This document shows, in pieces, positions 22,928 to 34,834 of a DNA stretch of 64,000 nt. The translations under genes were made by a program, and so were the position numbers. Position 1 is the stretch's first letter. Each line of letters starts with the position of its first letter. A model generated the notes under the pieces. The model had not been told where the DNA came from. It saw nothing but the letters and a program-made list of their open reading frames with translations, and searched no databases. The DNA comes from Volvox africanus (lineage: Eukaryota > Chlorophyta > Chlorophyceae > Chlamydomonadales > Volvocaceae), in NCBI GenBank assembly GCA_030268105.1, contig BSDZ01000080.1, forward strand, positions 5,629,501 to 5,693,500. Direction: 5' to 3'.

Positions 22928-24103
22928 TCATGACGACGAGCTGCCACAGCTTCCGCTGTCACTGCTGCGGCGGCGACAATGAAAGCGAACACGGCCGCCT
23001 CTGATGCTGCCGTAGACGTTGCCGCCACCGCTGCCGTGGCCAATGCTGCCACGGCTGACACTTTCTTCTGTCGTCTCCGCCGCATCCACATCCGCCGCCA
23101 CTTCCATATCCGCCGCCATTTCCACATCCATCGGGTCCGCCTCCGCCTCCGTCTCGTCCACATCCATCGGGTCTGAGAGCTGACCATAATGTTGACCATC
23201 GACCTCTAGAAACGGAACACAGTCAGCGCGTCGGCTCATGAGGGACCACCTGTGTAGGGTGGATCGAGATACCGGATCAAATGTAAGTACGTGTGAGAGT
23301 GTGTGTACGTGTGTGTTTGCAGCGCCCAAACTACTTGCTCGGCGCCCCAAACCTCAAACCCAACCTCGTGTCCCCCAGAAGACTCAACAAGTATACCTGA
23401 GGCGAGCCCCCTCGAGCAGCCCCTGCGCCTCATAGCTCTGAAACCATGAGATGTGGTAAATCCGTACTCACTGGGAGGTGACCTCAGGCGCCGGGGACTC
23501 CACATCCTCCTCCATCATCTCGACACTTGACTGGGAGATATCCCAGTCCATTGGGTCGAAGACACCTACAGCCTCCGGCTCCATCACCGCGAGCAGCGCC
23601 TTGATCTGCCTCCTGATGCTGTGGTGCACCGTGCGACCGGGTGCACACGGGCAGCTCAGGGTCTTCACAACCTCCTGCACGCGATGCCAAGGGGAGTGTA
23701 TGAGCACATTGCGATACGGCAACAGATACGGCAGCAGTGCATCACGTCACATGTACGAGGTAGACAGACAGAGGTAAACAGTACGAGCACAGTCCGTAAT
23801 CTCAATCAATCACAGCATGATAGATTCATTACGATTTACCAAAGATCCATTAGGATAACGAACAGCTCATCAGGCGCTATACAGCGCGCCTACCTAAAAC
23901 CTCCAAAACCAACCGCGAAAACGCAAGTAACGGAAGCGGCCAGCGAAGCAATGACCTGCCGTCGTACTCACCTCCCTGGTTGCAGTGCCCATCCAGGGCA
24001 ACGTGACGCTGATGCATGTTGCCGGCTGGCTCGCCACCGTTGATAAGCCGCACCTCATGCAAGTCCTGGTGACTTGGACTTCTCCTGCCTCGTTTCGTGA
24101 CAT
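22928..24103 (-). CDS. Small acidic-repeat protein, unknown function (tentative exons)
   Basis: Likely exons are 24103-23972 (ATG, 44 codons, ending at a GTGAGT donor) and 23674-23472 (from a GTGCAG acceptor to a GTGAGT donor). A third near 23204-22928 ends in TGA. The second exon has CPCAPGRTVHHSIRRQIKALL, then DPMDWDISQSS and an acidic tail. The third, in the frame beginning VDGQHYGQL, repeats DPMDVD twice in a Glu/Asp/Ala-rich run and ends Ser/Gly-rich. The shared DPMD-W/V-D motif argues that these exons belong together. The intron phase between exons 2 and 3 does not match in the frame I prefer, so a splice site is misplaced or the gene is damaged. No family is recognised. Confidence 0.4.
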
Positions 24104-25117
24104 CACGCCCGACGGCGAGGGTGCACCAGCGGCCTGGTGGTGGCAGTGGCCAGTGGGCAGTGGGCGGATGGGCGGCAGTGTCAACTACAGGCGGCGCAGC
24201 AAGCAAAGGCTCAATGCTTCTATACAAAATTTTGGGTGTCCGCGGACGCCGCCGAAGGCACCACCAAACTATACGTATCGGATTTATTTATCATGATCAC
24301 CACCAAAAACTATCAACAAAAAACCTGTAGCCTAGCGAAGCGCATACCTGCGAAACCGCATTGTGGCAAGAATTGTTCGCGAGGTTCCTTAAACCAATCG
24401 GACGCGCCGCAGAGACAACTTCGCGTTCCTGTGAAAAAAAGCGTTGCTCATCATAAGATTATAATTGCATTACGTCATACGATGCACGGCGTGCGATAAG
24501 CTGGTTGAGCCGAGCTGATGAGCTGAGCCTGGGGATGTTGGGACATCTCAACTGGAAAGCTTCAACGAGCTCAGATCAAAGTTTTACATTTCTGTACTAA
24601 CCTTCACAGCATCGAGGATAACATTCATGACTTTCGGCGCTTGCGTGTTAGAAACGCCGATGCTCAGCATGGCCAACTCGGCCCCAAGAACCGAAACTCC
24701 TGCAGCCTGCAAACATCCCCATTCTGTCAAAATGCGATCCTACATTCATTTCATGGCTCCAGAAGCCTCATTGAACTTACCCCGTCGCGAGGACGTGGCG
24801 AGGTAGTCGGCGTCTGCCGATTTGAACATCCCAAGCCTTCTAAGCTCGAAGAACGCAAGCGGAAAGTGGTAGCTGGTAAGCGGGGTAAGATTCTACACAT
24901 TTTTGCAAAGGATTTGCACTTCTACACAGCAATTGGGACGAGTTATATTTTGCACCCCGCTTGCGTCCGTACATCAGGGGAAAGCACAACAGGCTACTGG
25001 TGCTTGGTATTTGCTGTGAAAAACTGGTTTATCAGATTTTAAAATAGGTCGGTTTTAATGCTTTATGCAATTGTGGAAAGACAGGTAGGAAGAACGCAAA
25101 TAGGGGGAGCTGATGTC
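24104..25117. other. Spacer with no recognisable gene
   Basis: Low-complexity and AT-rich sequence between the acidic-repeat gene and a small open frame. No domain, tandem array or RNA gene is visible. Confidence 0.4.
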
Positions 25118-25366
25118 ATGACTGGATACAATTGCCAAAAGCCGATTTCCTGCGAGGAGCTGAAGAATGAACTAGACCGTTTCTTGTTTGAACACGGCCG
25201 CTCCTGGACACAGCCCGAAGAGGGATTCCTGCTCAATTTTGCTCAATGTCGACAACTGAACGAACTTGTTTCGTGCTTGGCCCCAACCCTCGGGCTGGAA
25301 ATGATTAAGTCATACCACATGGATGTGCTTAAACGACCAAGTGCTCAGGTAGAGCAGATGGGCTGA
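25118..25366 (+). CDS. Small hypothetical ORF (82 aa), doubtful
   Basis: An ATG at 25118 opens a balanced, globular-looking peptide beginning MTGYNCQKPISCEELKNELD and ending at TGA. It has no low-complexity content and uses codons more evenly than the strong genes here, which could mean a young gene, a transposon remnant or chance. The frame stays open upstream to about 25058. No family is recognised and no splice partners were found. Confidence 0.25.
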   Translation: MTGYNCQKPISCEELKNELDRFLFEHGRSWTQPEEGFLLNFAQCRQLNELVSCLAPTLGLEMIKSYHMDVLKRPSAQVEQMG

Positions 25367-27883
25367 AAGCACACTTTCAGTGATTCGGCTTGCGGCTGAG
25401 TCAATAACAACTTGGGGGCATTGACACAACTACATGAAACTGCCTGACTCATCGAACCAGTATCGCATGGAACCCAATAACCTGACTGTACCCTGGTCTC
25501 AAGCGCCACCCTGGGAACGGCACTGTCGTTTCCCCAGTCGCTGTCACAACACGAAGAAAAAGCAAAAGCAGATATGGAATCGCAATATGGAAATGCAAAC
25601 AGGAAAGCACTCCCGAACCTGGAAAGTGTAGTCCAGGAACAGAGCCAACCGAAAGAACCCCAAGCCGTGCCTTCGCGCCTCAGGGCACCTGTTCTATCCC
25701 GCACCTGACACCGCATCACGCTTCCGAAAACGCCCAATCTATCTGGTGCTGCCTTCGTCTGCTGCCGGCATCTGTCTGCCCGCTTACTCGTTGTCAGGGC
25801 AGCGCTGCTTACCCCCCGTGCCCAGACCGCCCTCTACCGCTGCAATCCATCCAACGAGAGCAACTCCCTCCCAGGGCTGACCACACCCATGGAGCACCAC
25901 TTTGCCGTCCCCTGCCTGGTGGTACTGGCTAGTCCATTCGACATGCTGCTCCCAACCACGTCCTCTGTATTTCCTCTCTAACGGAAAGTTACCAAGATGT
26001 TTATACGGGGTTCATGACGAGCCATCGGACAGACCGTTGGCAGTACCATTAAAATGCCTGATTGGAGGAAGCAGGGGTGCAAGGGAGTCGCGCGATGGAG
26101 CGGAAGGTTAAGGACAAGTGCACGAGCTGGCGTTAGAAAGAATTTCCATACAGCACGAAGGACTCACAGCGCTGGGACCATACGGCAGCATCAGAGCAAC
26201 AGTCTAGACTGGCATGGACGCTTGAAAACGCACACACGCTTTATGGTGTTACACGCCACTTGGGATGCCGGTGCAGAGGCCGATGGAGTAAGGCTCCGCC
26301 GTGGCTGGCCGAGGGAAAATCGTATTCCCCTGCCCGATTGCCCGAAAACAATTTCGAATCAGCAACACTAGCTACAACATCCATGACCATCACTTACGTT
26401 TTACACGCAGGAGAGGTACATGACAGGATTGTTCAGGTTGCGTGAAGGAATCTGCGAGTGACACCAACAAGATGCTTGTTACGAACTTGGGGGAGTTGAA
26501 GTGACGGAGTCTGGCTTATCTTCAGGTAGTCTTCAAGTCGCGCCCTGCAAGACGTGCGCCAAAAGGCGCTGCGGGTAACTTTGGTCGCGTGTAGCGATAT
26601 GGAGATTGGTGCGAATTTGGGTGGATGCGTTATTCCGCTGGGCCAAAAGGGTCTGAATGAACTCTTATATCTAGACTTAGGTGATGATTGTGAAACTGAA
26701 AGGGAAGGCCGTGAATTCTGGTACATTTGTCCGAGCAGTCACGTCAAAGTTAAATCGTTGGATCTAGTCAACGCACGTACCTCCCCATATCGCCATTTCC
26801 ATTGAACTAGCCGTCAGGATGCAGTCTGATCGATAAGAATCACTGCATCAACTCGATAGTATTTCTCCCTACCTGGCGCCTTCAGTTAGCTGCTCAATGC
26901 CAGTTCACTCGTAATCGGAATATAGAAACGCAGAGAAGAGATCTACGCGCAGGTTGAAGCGTTGCAATCAAACGTTTTCACGTTGTTGAGTTAGTATATG
27001 CACAAGCTTTGCTCCCACTCTATCTTGCGTTACGAGCCAAGAGGCTCAGAGACCGCTAAGCTCTCGAAACCAACAACAAGACAAAAATATCATAATAATT
27101 AAAGGCCATATAAGTATTTCATTATTGGATTGTGCTCGTCGATTATGCGTGCCATACGTGTGAGTTCAGGCGTCTCTCTTCTTCCAGGACAACCTTCCGA
27201 TGTGTGAATTGCCATCGGGTATTCCAGCTATATGTTAGAACACACACGGAGTGTAACGCATATGTGCATGACCTCAGCGCACAGATGGAAGATGTTCCGC
27301 GGCCAGGCCCGCCCTAGTGCACAGCTTTGCAAAATGACTTGATTTCGCCTGTATTTTTCAAATCGTAACTGTCTCTCAGCAGCCGGACACGGTGTCGACT
27401 ATCATTTTTCCAAAGGGAAACGCGGCAATGTGGTCTCAGCCTTCAGCCAAATACATGCAACGCATTCGCCGCACAGCGACACCCATCCAACCCAACCCCA
27501 CCGGACTCCTTACCAACTTGGTCAAGATGGCTGATAAGTTGCGTCTCACATCAGCACATCGCCAGAGTTGGTTTTGAGACCCGACCTTTCATCTTCCCCA
27601 CTGGTGGTGGGGTGCGCGGGCAGGGGCTTTCCTTATGTCTGGGCGTGTCACATTCGGGGGCCCCACTCTTCCCCGGCCCGCGACGATTTGCCCCGTCAAA
27701 CTGTGCCTTTATTATTTCACGTGTCAGGTTTTACGTTTCAAGTCCGCATATCATCAGCACCTTCGAGCCCATCGTCCAGCTTAGCGCTTGACCACTCGGG
27801 ACAAAGGGCCGGTCCGCTGAACAGATGGACAGTTGCTGCGGCTGTGTGCGTTCGTCAGATGGTCTTCCAAATGTAAGGCCTCC

Positions 27884-27925
27884 TCCTCCTCCTCCTCTTC
27901 TTCTTCTTCTTCTTCTTCTTCTTCT
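27884..27925. repeat. (CCT)n-(CTT)n microsatellite
   Basis: A run of CTC units passes directly into CTT units, a purine/pyrimidine-asymmetric tract of about 42 bp. Confidence 0.9.
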
Positions 27926-28798
27926 CGGATAATTACCTCTCCAGCACTATCAGACCTCTGAGAAAATGCTACCGCTTACAAGATACTGCATGTACAGTTT
28001 GCGTTTTGGGGGAATGACATAAGAGACGCGGCCGTGACTCTCCTACCTCCTACTAGCCTCTTTCACCACTTCCACCGTGCACTCGCCATTTCCTCAACGG
28101 CAATCACGACCACACCTGCTCAGTCCCGCCCAAGGTGGGCAGATAGACACACAGAGGCAGAAGGACATACAAAAACGAGTCATGACGACTTCTAGCTACC
28201 GAAGCCGACTTACACAACTATATGCACATATGGAGTAAACATGGTTAATCAACAATCTCAAAAAGTGCAAGGCAATTTGCGGGGAGCTATACCCTGCGAT
28301 ATGCGACAAGGAGCATCTTCATGCAACGACCCTAGCCCCAGCAGCAGCACTTAACGCGTCCTGGCCCGGATGTTGCCCAACAGGACTAGCAGGTAAGTGA
28401 GCGGCCGTGATTCCGGTGCCAATAATGCCAGCACCCACACAGTACATATTGGCCTCTACCGTCCACGTCTTCGTGGCTGTCCCAAATCCGTTTCCTTCAA
28501 CCTTCCGCCAAATCCCCCCTGCACCCTGTCCTCCCTCCCCGCCCGGGAAAGCACCTGGGGCCTGCCCCCACATAATGCCTCAAGCTTGAAATGCCGGAGG
28601 CCAAGCACCCGCCCTACTCCCAAACCCATTTTACGGACCAAGTGGTGCCAAATGTGGTGCAGACCCCCACCTCCACCCCCACCACCTGCAAAATCGGGTT
28701 CGGCCCATCATGGAGCCCCTATCACTTGGGGCCACTTGCCCAGAAAGTCCCGCCTGGTCGGAGTAATGCCTTCCCTCACCGCGCCCGGGTGGGACAGC

Positions 28799-28803
28799 TT
28801 ACA
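28799..28803 (-). terminator. Possible TGTAA polyadenylation signal of the PHT4-like gene
   Basis: TGTAA on the minus strand, 23 bases past the stop codon. TGTAA is the usual green-algal signal. The very short 3' UTR this implies is unusual, and other TTACA sites lie further downstream (for example near 28211). Confidence 0.25.
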
Positions 28804-28825
28804 AATGTATGAGTTCAGTTCGGAC

Positions 28826-31800
28826 TCAGAACAATGGCTCCGTCGTGCAGAAGATGTTCCAAATGATGGTGCCTATCACGTACAGCACTGCCGTCATACT
28901 GAACACGGGCGCAAACGAGCGTGTGGCCTCCACGATGAAGCCCACCGCAGTTACACCCACGATCCCGGACAGGCATCCGAATGTGTTGCATAAGCCGAAC
29001 ATTTTGCCTGCCGCACGCGGCGCCACATCCGACATGTTAGCAACAAAGCCCGCCTGGCCCAGCGACGTGGTACCCAGAGCCAGCGTCATGCAGCCCACCG
29101 CCACCGCGGGTGATATTCCAGGCTGGGACAAGACCAGCAGCGCCGCCGCCGGAACCAAAAAGGCGACAGTTTGCAGGCCCTTCCGCACCGCAGACACGGC
29201 GACGCCTCGGGATACCAGGTTGTCTGCCAGCAGACCCGCGGCGGAGCTGCCCACCGCCATCACCAGCCAGGGCAGGAAGGCGGTGAAGCTGCTGGAACGG
29301 ACATCGAAGCCCAGGGCCTGACGTAACCGGGGCGGGGGTCCCACAATAAGGAAAACACGTACCAGCGGTCATAGGTCGACGAATCAAGAGGAGGTGTGGG
29401 GTAAGGGAATCCCCAGGCACCCTTCCTGACGATACATGGTGCATATGGTATCAAAGAACGGTACATCCTGCAACCCTATATCCTCTCTGGACTGGAATAT
29501 GCCAGCCGCACCTTGTTGAAATAAGTGGGCATCCAGTTGAGGTATATGAAGTAGCCAAAGTGGTTGACGACGTTGACGGCAATGATGGCCCAGGTGGCGC
29601 TGGACGTCAGCATGCGCCGAATGCTGACGTCACTGCCGCTGGTCACGCTCGTTCTGCTACCGGTAGTTGCAGCACTGCTTCCAATGTGAGGACTCTCAGC
29701 TCCCGATCCCGGCGCTGCTGCTGGCACCGTGGGAGCCTCGGCCCCCGTGACTCCTGTCTTGCTGTGAAACGCGGCGGTGGTGGCGGTGGCGGTGGCGGGC
29801 TCTGCAACCGCAGCAGGCTGGTTCGCGGGGCTATCCGGCACCACCTTGAGCCACATGAAAAGCAGCGGCATACCCAACAAGCCGAAGACGTAGAACAGGC
29901 CGCGCCACCCGCAAGACATTAGCAGCAGCGGGGACAGGATGAGGCCGGCCAGGTTACCTGGGCAGAGAACGGGGATAGCCATGCAAGGTTCGTCGGGCGG
30001 CATCTTGGGAGAAGCGCAGGGCTTGTCATTCGAGATGCGTAACCATCCCCCCGCTGGACAGGACAGGACCGGAGCCTCCGTTACTCACGGGAAGCAGGTG
30101 TCCTGGAGAGTAGAAATCTGCGAAATCGTTGGGTGGTCCTTTCTTATTAGGCGATGGTAACAAACGGCCAAGAATGCAACGCAACCAACAACATAACGCT
30201 GCCATTTCCCAACCATTCTCCAGGATACCATCGCCATGAAGTCCCAAAGCCGCAGTGTCCAGGAGGGTGCTACTGCCACAGGTGGACAGCTGGACCGGCT
30301 TAAGGGGTGCCAGACAGACCAAGCAGGCACCCCAATGACCCAACAGAACCCAAATCGTGGAAGCTCCAGGGGTCCTCCTTACCGCTATGGAAGCCGGAGA
30401 AGCAAAGTCCGAGCGCTCGTGCTTTGGACGCCGCAGGGATGTGTGAGGCGACCAGGTTGCTCATGGAAGGCAGCGCCACGCCCTCACCGAAGCCCTAACC
30501 GCCACCGTAACAATCGTAATAGCAGCAGTCACAGCAACAGCGGGGCAAGCAGGAGGAAGAGGCGGTAAAGCACATCAAATTGTGATGGCGATGCGAGCTC
30601 GGGGATAGGGGGTCCTGTTATGCGCAGCGGAGCAAAGTGCGCCCGCTGCTGAGCCAGGTATTGACTACGGCCGCAGAGCATTGGGCACCCCTTCGCCAAG
30701 GCCCAGCTTCCGCTGCCGCCAGCTTTCGGCTCCTCGCCGCCAGTCATCTTCGCTATCATCACCCAACACAACCTGAAACGAGCCCAGCTTCCCCCTTACG
30801 GGCCCCAACCACTCAGGCACCTATTCAGTTCGCCACAATCTGCTATGGCCTTCCCAACACCGGCCATAAAAACGCGCACCGTAAGGAATCGGGACAGCAA
30901 CACCACGGGCATTGTCAACCCGGCTGCCACCGTCGCTGGCGACAAGGCCAGCGGCAGCAGCATAGACGCGGCGGAGAACCAGGCGATGCCCCCCGCAAGC
31001 ACTAATTTGCCGCCGTATCGGTCCGCCAGCGCACCCCCCACCAGCTGAGTGGCCATGTAGCCCCATAGAAACGCCGACTGGACGACGCCCTGCGAGCGAC
31101 ACGATGAACGAGGATGGAGGATGTACATCCCCGGAGATCAGCAGCGGGGACTAATTGGGCGTTCCATCTGGAGGGGCCAGGAGTCTGTGAGTATGTTTCC
31201 TTCCAAAGACTTTCTGCTCTCTTCCATCGGTGTCTTTTATGCCCTTCTGACCTCCCTCTGGGGGCCTCCCAAACACACTACCCCGGATGTTCCCGGCTTG
31301 TCACTGATTGGGAAAAGCGATCCAACGACCTTGGTGCGTGTGCCCCGCGGGCCCCTCCTCTCTCACTTGGACGCTGACCAGCTTGTAGGTCCCTCCCTCG
31401 CATCAGCTGACGTCTGAAGAGCCGCCCCCAAGGCTGTGTCAAGGAATACCCTCCCTCACCTGCAGGCTAGCCGGCCAGCCGAACTCCGCCGACATGGGCA
31501 AGATGGCCACACTTAAACAGATGCGGTCCATGTTGCAGAGCAGCAGCGCCAGAGCAGTGGGCAGCAGCACGGTGATGAGGGGGCTTCTGACCGCTGCCGG
31601 TACGGTGGCGTCGTCGTCGGAAGGTCCAGCACCTGATGACGGCGGCACTGTCGCCGCTGAGGAAGCTGATGCAGCCAGATCCCGTGTCCCATGCCTGATC
31701 GTAGGTGCGACCGATTCAAATGTTTGAAATGGACTGGAATGAGGAAAGCTGAGATGCTGTGTGGTAGGCAGGGAATGCTGCTGAAGTATGCGATCTCGGT

Positions 31801-32257
31801 TCGAAAACAGGATATCCCCCCGGCATCTGCGTTCCCTTAAGTACGAATGTGCTTGCGTCGATATGAGAGGGGGTTCGAAAGGAATGGGATGGTAGACAGG
31901 CGCGCGATGGGGCGGCTTAAACACACGTGGGGCCTGGTAGGTTGAACTAGCGCTGTTCAAATTGCATCTTAACGAGCGAACTAGATAAAAATTGAAGTAG
32001 TCACTTTTTGGGCTTTTGGTGGTATACTTGCTTCTTACTGTTCCGCTTCTTACCTGCTTACCCTCGACAGGCCGTCCCGGCGCTGATGCAATGGAGCCTT
32101 CGCTGCTGTTGCCAGGAAGAGCAGATAAATACCCGTGTGAGGTACGCATCGAGATTGAATTATTTGCGCGTGACGATATTGCGCGCACGACGACAAAAGG
32201 ACGGCCATCTCGCTTCAGTGCCCTTAGGCGACTTTCTGTAGAGACTTGCTCTCTCAT
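28826..32257 (-). CDS. PHT4: PHT4/ANTR-type anion or phosphate transporter (MFS)
   Basis: Six exons: 32257-32062, 31665-31460, 31089-30880, 30494-30383, 29957-29512 and 29317-28826. All junctions are GT/AG and in phase (1,662 nt, 553 aa). The family is clear from the first membrane helix with LLCNMDRICLSVAI, then GVVQSAFLWGYMATQLVGGA, ADRYGGK, FLTGFGEGVALPSMSNL, LGLCFSGFHSGNLAG, MPTYFNKALGFDVRSS and a C-terminal GFIVEATRSFAPVF region. PHT4 proteins are SLC17-like carriers that move phosphate or other anions such as ascorbate across plastid or other membranes. The first about 80 residues are Ser/Arg/Ala-rich and could be a plastid transit peptide; a second in-frame ATG lies about 36 codons in. 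The central cytosolic loop has an Ala/Thr/Pro-rich insertion (AVAEPATATATTAAF). The substrate cannot be told from sequence. Confidence 0.88.
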
Positions 32258-32850
32258 GAACTACATTTCACCGAATTCACCGAGCAAATCTGTGTACAAT
32301 GGTGAAATGCGATCGATGTTAACCATACGGAAATGTACGATGACGGCGTTCGCCGGAATAAGCCTTTCTAGGCCCTTAACTATACATATTTGTGTAAAGT
32401 TTGTGTATTAGTCGCATATTTATTAAAATTAAAGCAGTGTCGCCGTCCTGAAGGTTGGTGCAAAAAGTTAATCAGACCCACACGTAGCGACGTTATCTGG
32501 TCCAAAGGATCTCCAAATATTTCAGTAAAATGTCAATTTGTTACGTGGCCTGACTATCCAGGCCATGGTCAGTAGCAAGGACATTTCGATGTTTGACAGG
32601 GATGCCGTGAATGCTCACGGAGTGCATTCCCACTTGTTTTAGGATTTCCTAAAATGTGATGTGCTAGTTCCAGCAGATGCACACCCCGCCCAAATTTGAA
32701 CAAACGGTACATATGATACCAGCAGTTTTTATGCATGGCTATGTGCACGTAATAGGCATTTAAACCGATCAGCCGAATGATTTCATCCCCTAGCGGCCGT
32801 CTACTACCCTGGGTAAAAGGCCTGTGCAAGGATTCAGCGTATGCAAGGAT
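32258..32850. other. 5' flank of the PHT4-like gene
   Basis: AT-rich non-coding sequence that should include the promoter of the minus-strand transporter. No element is recognised. A 14-bp direct repeat, TGCAAGGATTCAGC, occurs at 32825-32838 and 32842-32855, at the edge of the neighbouring repeat copy. Confidence 0.4.
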
Positions 32851-33171
32851 TCAGCTCGCAGGTCACTTTAATTGGGGTCATCTCCGTCAATCGACATGGG
32901 GCACCCTGCCCTTAACCTTATGGTCTTTGGCCCGCTCTCAGTTGGGGTAGAACCTGGAACTCCAGGGGCATATTAGTCGTGCCATAACAGTCGTGCCTGA
33001 ACACTTGTCCTTATGTATTTGACAATTTTATTGATTCGCGTTCCCGCTGTGTGGTTACAGGGCTATCTGGTAGTCAGGGTGACAGTTTGCCGTTGCTGTA
33101 TTAATTGGCTTTTACATCTGCAAGCAAGTCGGTACTTTTCGGGCCAAGGATATCGAAAGAGTGGAGGGTGG
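32851..33171 (-). mobile_element. Dispersed repeat, copy D (truncated, with extended 5' flank)
   Basis: Read on the minus strand, 33003-32851 matches the first about 153 bases of the 349-bp repeat and stops after GAGCTGA. The adjoining 33171-33004 matches the 166 bases upstream of copy C (61038-61203). Several substitutions make this the most diverged copy. The 3' half is missing. Confidence 0.75.
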
Positions 33172-34834
33172 GGGGCTAAGCTTTAAGGATTCCTGAAGAT
33201 ATGAGAGTTGTGCCAGGCTTCGAGTTCGGTCGGTAATGGATTATTCACAATGTCATGAAACCGAACTTTGAACTTAATCCAAACCCTTCCACAGATTTGA
33301 TCCATGGGCATCCAAGCCTCATCGTCCAGGATCCTAATGACCTGCATACTCCCTTGCGAGACGCGACGACTGTTTACCGCTCCGCGGCACTAACTCGCCG
33401 TATTCTGGAGTCCTTGGATCCTGAGGCCCCTAGGTACAGAGGCCCCGACCAGGCTTAGTTGCGACACTGTACGCTAAACCTAAATTGCTAAAATATGCGT
33501 TCGTCTGAAGGGTATCGCCTGCATAAATCACTATAACCACCAAAGCGAAGTTCTCGCCGGTCGAAGCGTTAGTCCGCACGTGATTCCTCGTCAGCCAACA
33601 TTAGCACCTGAAACACTGGTTGATAAATGGTATTAAACTAATCCTACACGCAGTTGCTGCTATTTTAGATGCCCGACGGTTGCTGCCAGTGATGACTTTT
33701 GCAGTTCAGTTGACATGCGTTGTGCAAATTACGTGTTGTGTCGTGGCAGTTTCATCCGTCATCTTGCATCAGTATTCTATAGCGATTGCGCACAGTGTTA
33801 ATTGTACAAGCAACGACTTATATATGGTCTGGTTTTCCTTCGCTATGCCAGATGCAGTTTATGGCAATCGGGGGGGCCTCCGCTGGTGTCGGATTTGCAA
33901 TTAGAACATAAGCGCGCCTAGGTGTTATTATCTGAAGCTAGGAAGTCCGACTGTCATTTACTGTTACATATGCTGTGAATTTGACAACTCATTGACGTGT
34001 TCACAGACCAAAACCTGGAAGGGGAAACCACACCACTACCACAACCAACGAAAGTAAAAGCGGGTCCCCACCTACGTCGATGGAGGGTCGTTGCTCCGAA
34101 TCGGAAATAGGCTACGAAAGGTAGAGGTCGCGAACCTACATACAGTCCTGAGCACTCGGACTGAAGCGACAGATGCCGTACCGCACTTGCCGCCAAGAAT
34201 AATCAATCCCTTAGTTAATCCGCCTTAGCAAGCCAAGTCCGCAAATTTCACACCGATGCTGGAGCATCGAACGACCAGCCAGCTAGCCAGCAGTCACGCT
34301 AGTCGACTTGGACTGGTTCACGTGTGCCATAAGTACCCCGTGTGCAGAAAATAGATTAAAACACAGCCTACCTACAGAATATCCATAAAAATATTTTCCT
34401 CTCAAAAACACGACGCTACACGTTCGGATCCAATTTTCCACCGACGGCGCGACGGGCATGGGCCACGGTCAATAGATAGCGGGGCCGTCCCACAGTCTTA
34501 GAAGTAAATGACAGGAGTCATACTTGTATAACATTATAATAAATGGTTGCCCTTCGCAGCGCCATTGGGATCGTTCTTCGCGTGCTGGGACGATATTGCG
34601 AACGACAGTACGAGCACAGGCTGGGCGGAAAATGCAAAGGCACGGTTTTTGTACCGAAAACGCGACTCTCCAGCAGATTCACACAGTGCAAGGCTAACAA
34701 CTCGGATTGCAATTTACTGTTATTACTTGCCCCGCTGATGCAGTCGCAAAGGGATCGCTTTTGCATCTGCAACCACTGGAATAAGGAAATCATGCGAAAA
34801 GTTTAATCAATCCATTTATGCAGATATTGCAGCG
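33172..34834. other. Spacer upstream of the TMF-like gene
   Basis: AT-rich, no recognisable exon. An open frame at 33255-33458 encodes LIVQDPNDLHTPLRDATTVY, faintly like a nucleotidyltransferase-type segment but too short to call. The part just before 34835 should hold the promoter and 5' UTR of the golgin gene. Confidence 0.4.

Larger units (their letters stand above)
25367..28825. other. Gene-poor spacer
   Basis: Only short open frames. One at 27132-27317 has two CxxC pairs (CHTCEF and CVNCHR, 18 residues apart) and might be a zinc-knuckle relic. A CTC/TTC trinucleotide run is at 27884-27925. A GC-rich stretch at 28320-28800 is open on both strands but shows no family. Confidence 0.4.

Noticed and set aside
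22900..23199. Minus-strand frame with Arg/Trp runs (TRWMWTRRRRRR)
   Set aside because: It is the out-of-frame reading of the DPMDVD-repeat exon. Although it matches the intron phase slightly better, the composition is implausible for a protein.
33255..33458. Nucleotidyltransferase/poly(A)-polymerase-like fragment
   Set aside because: The LIVQDPNDLHTPLRD segment is only faintly similar, the ORF is 67 codons in AT-rich spacer, and no catalytic DxD region is nearby.
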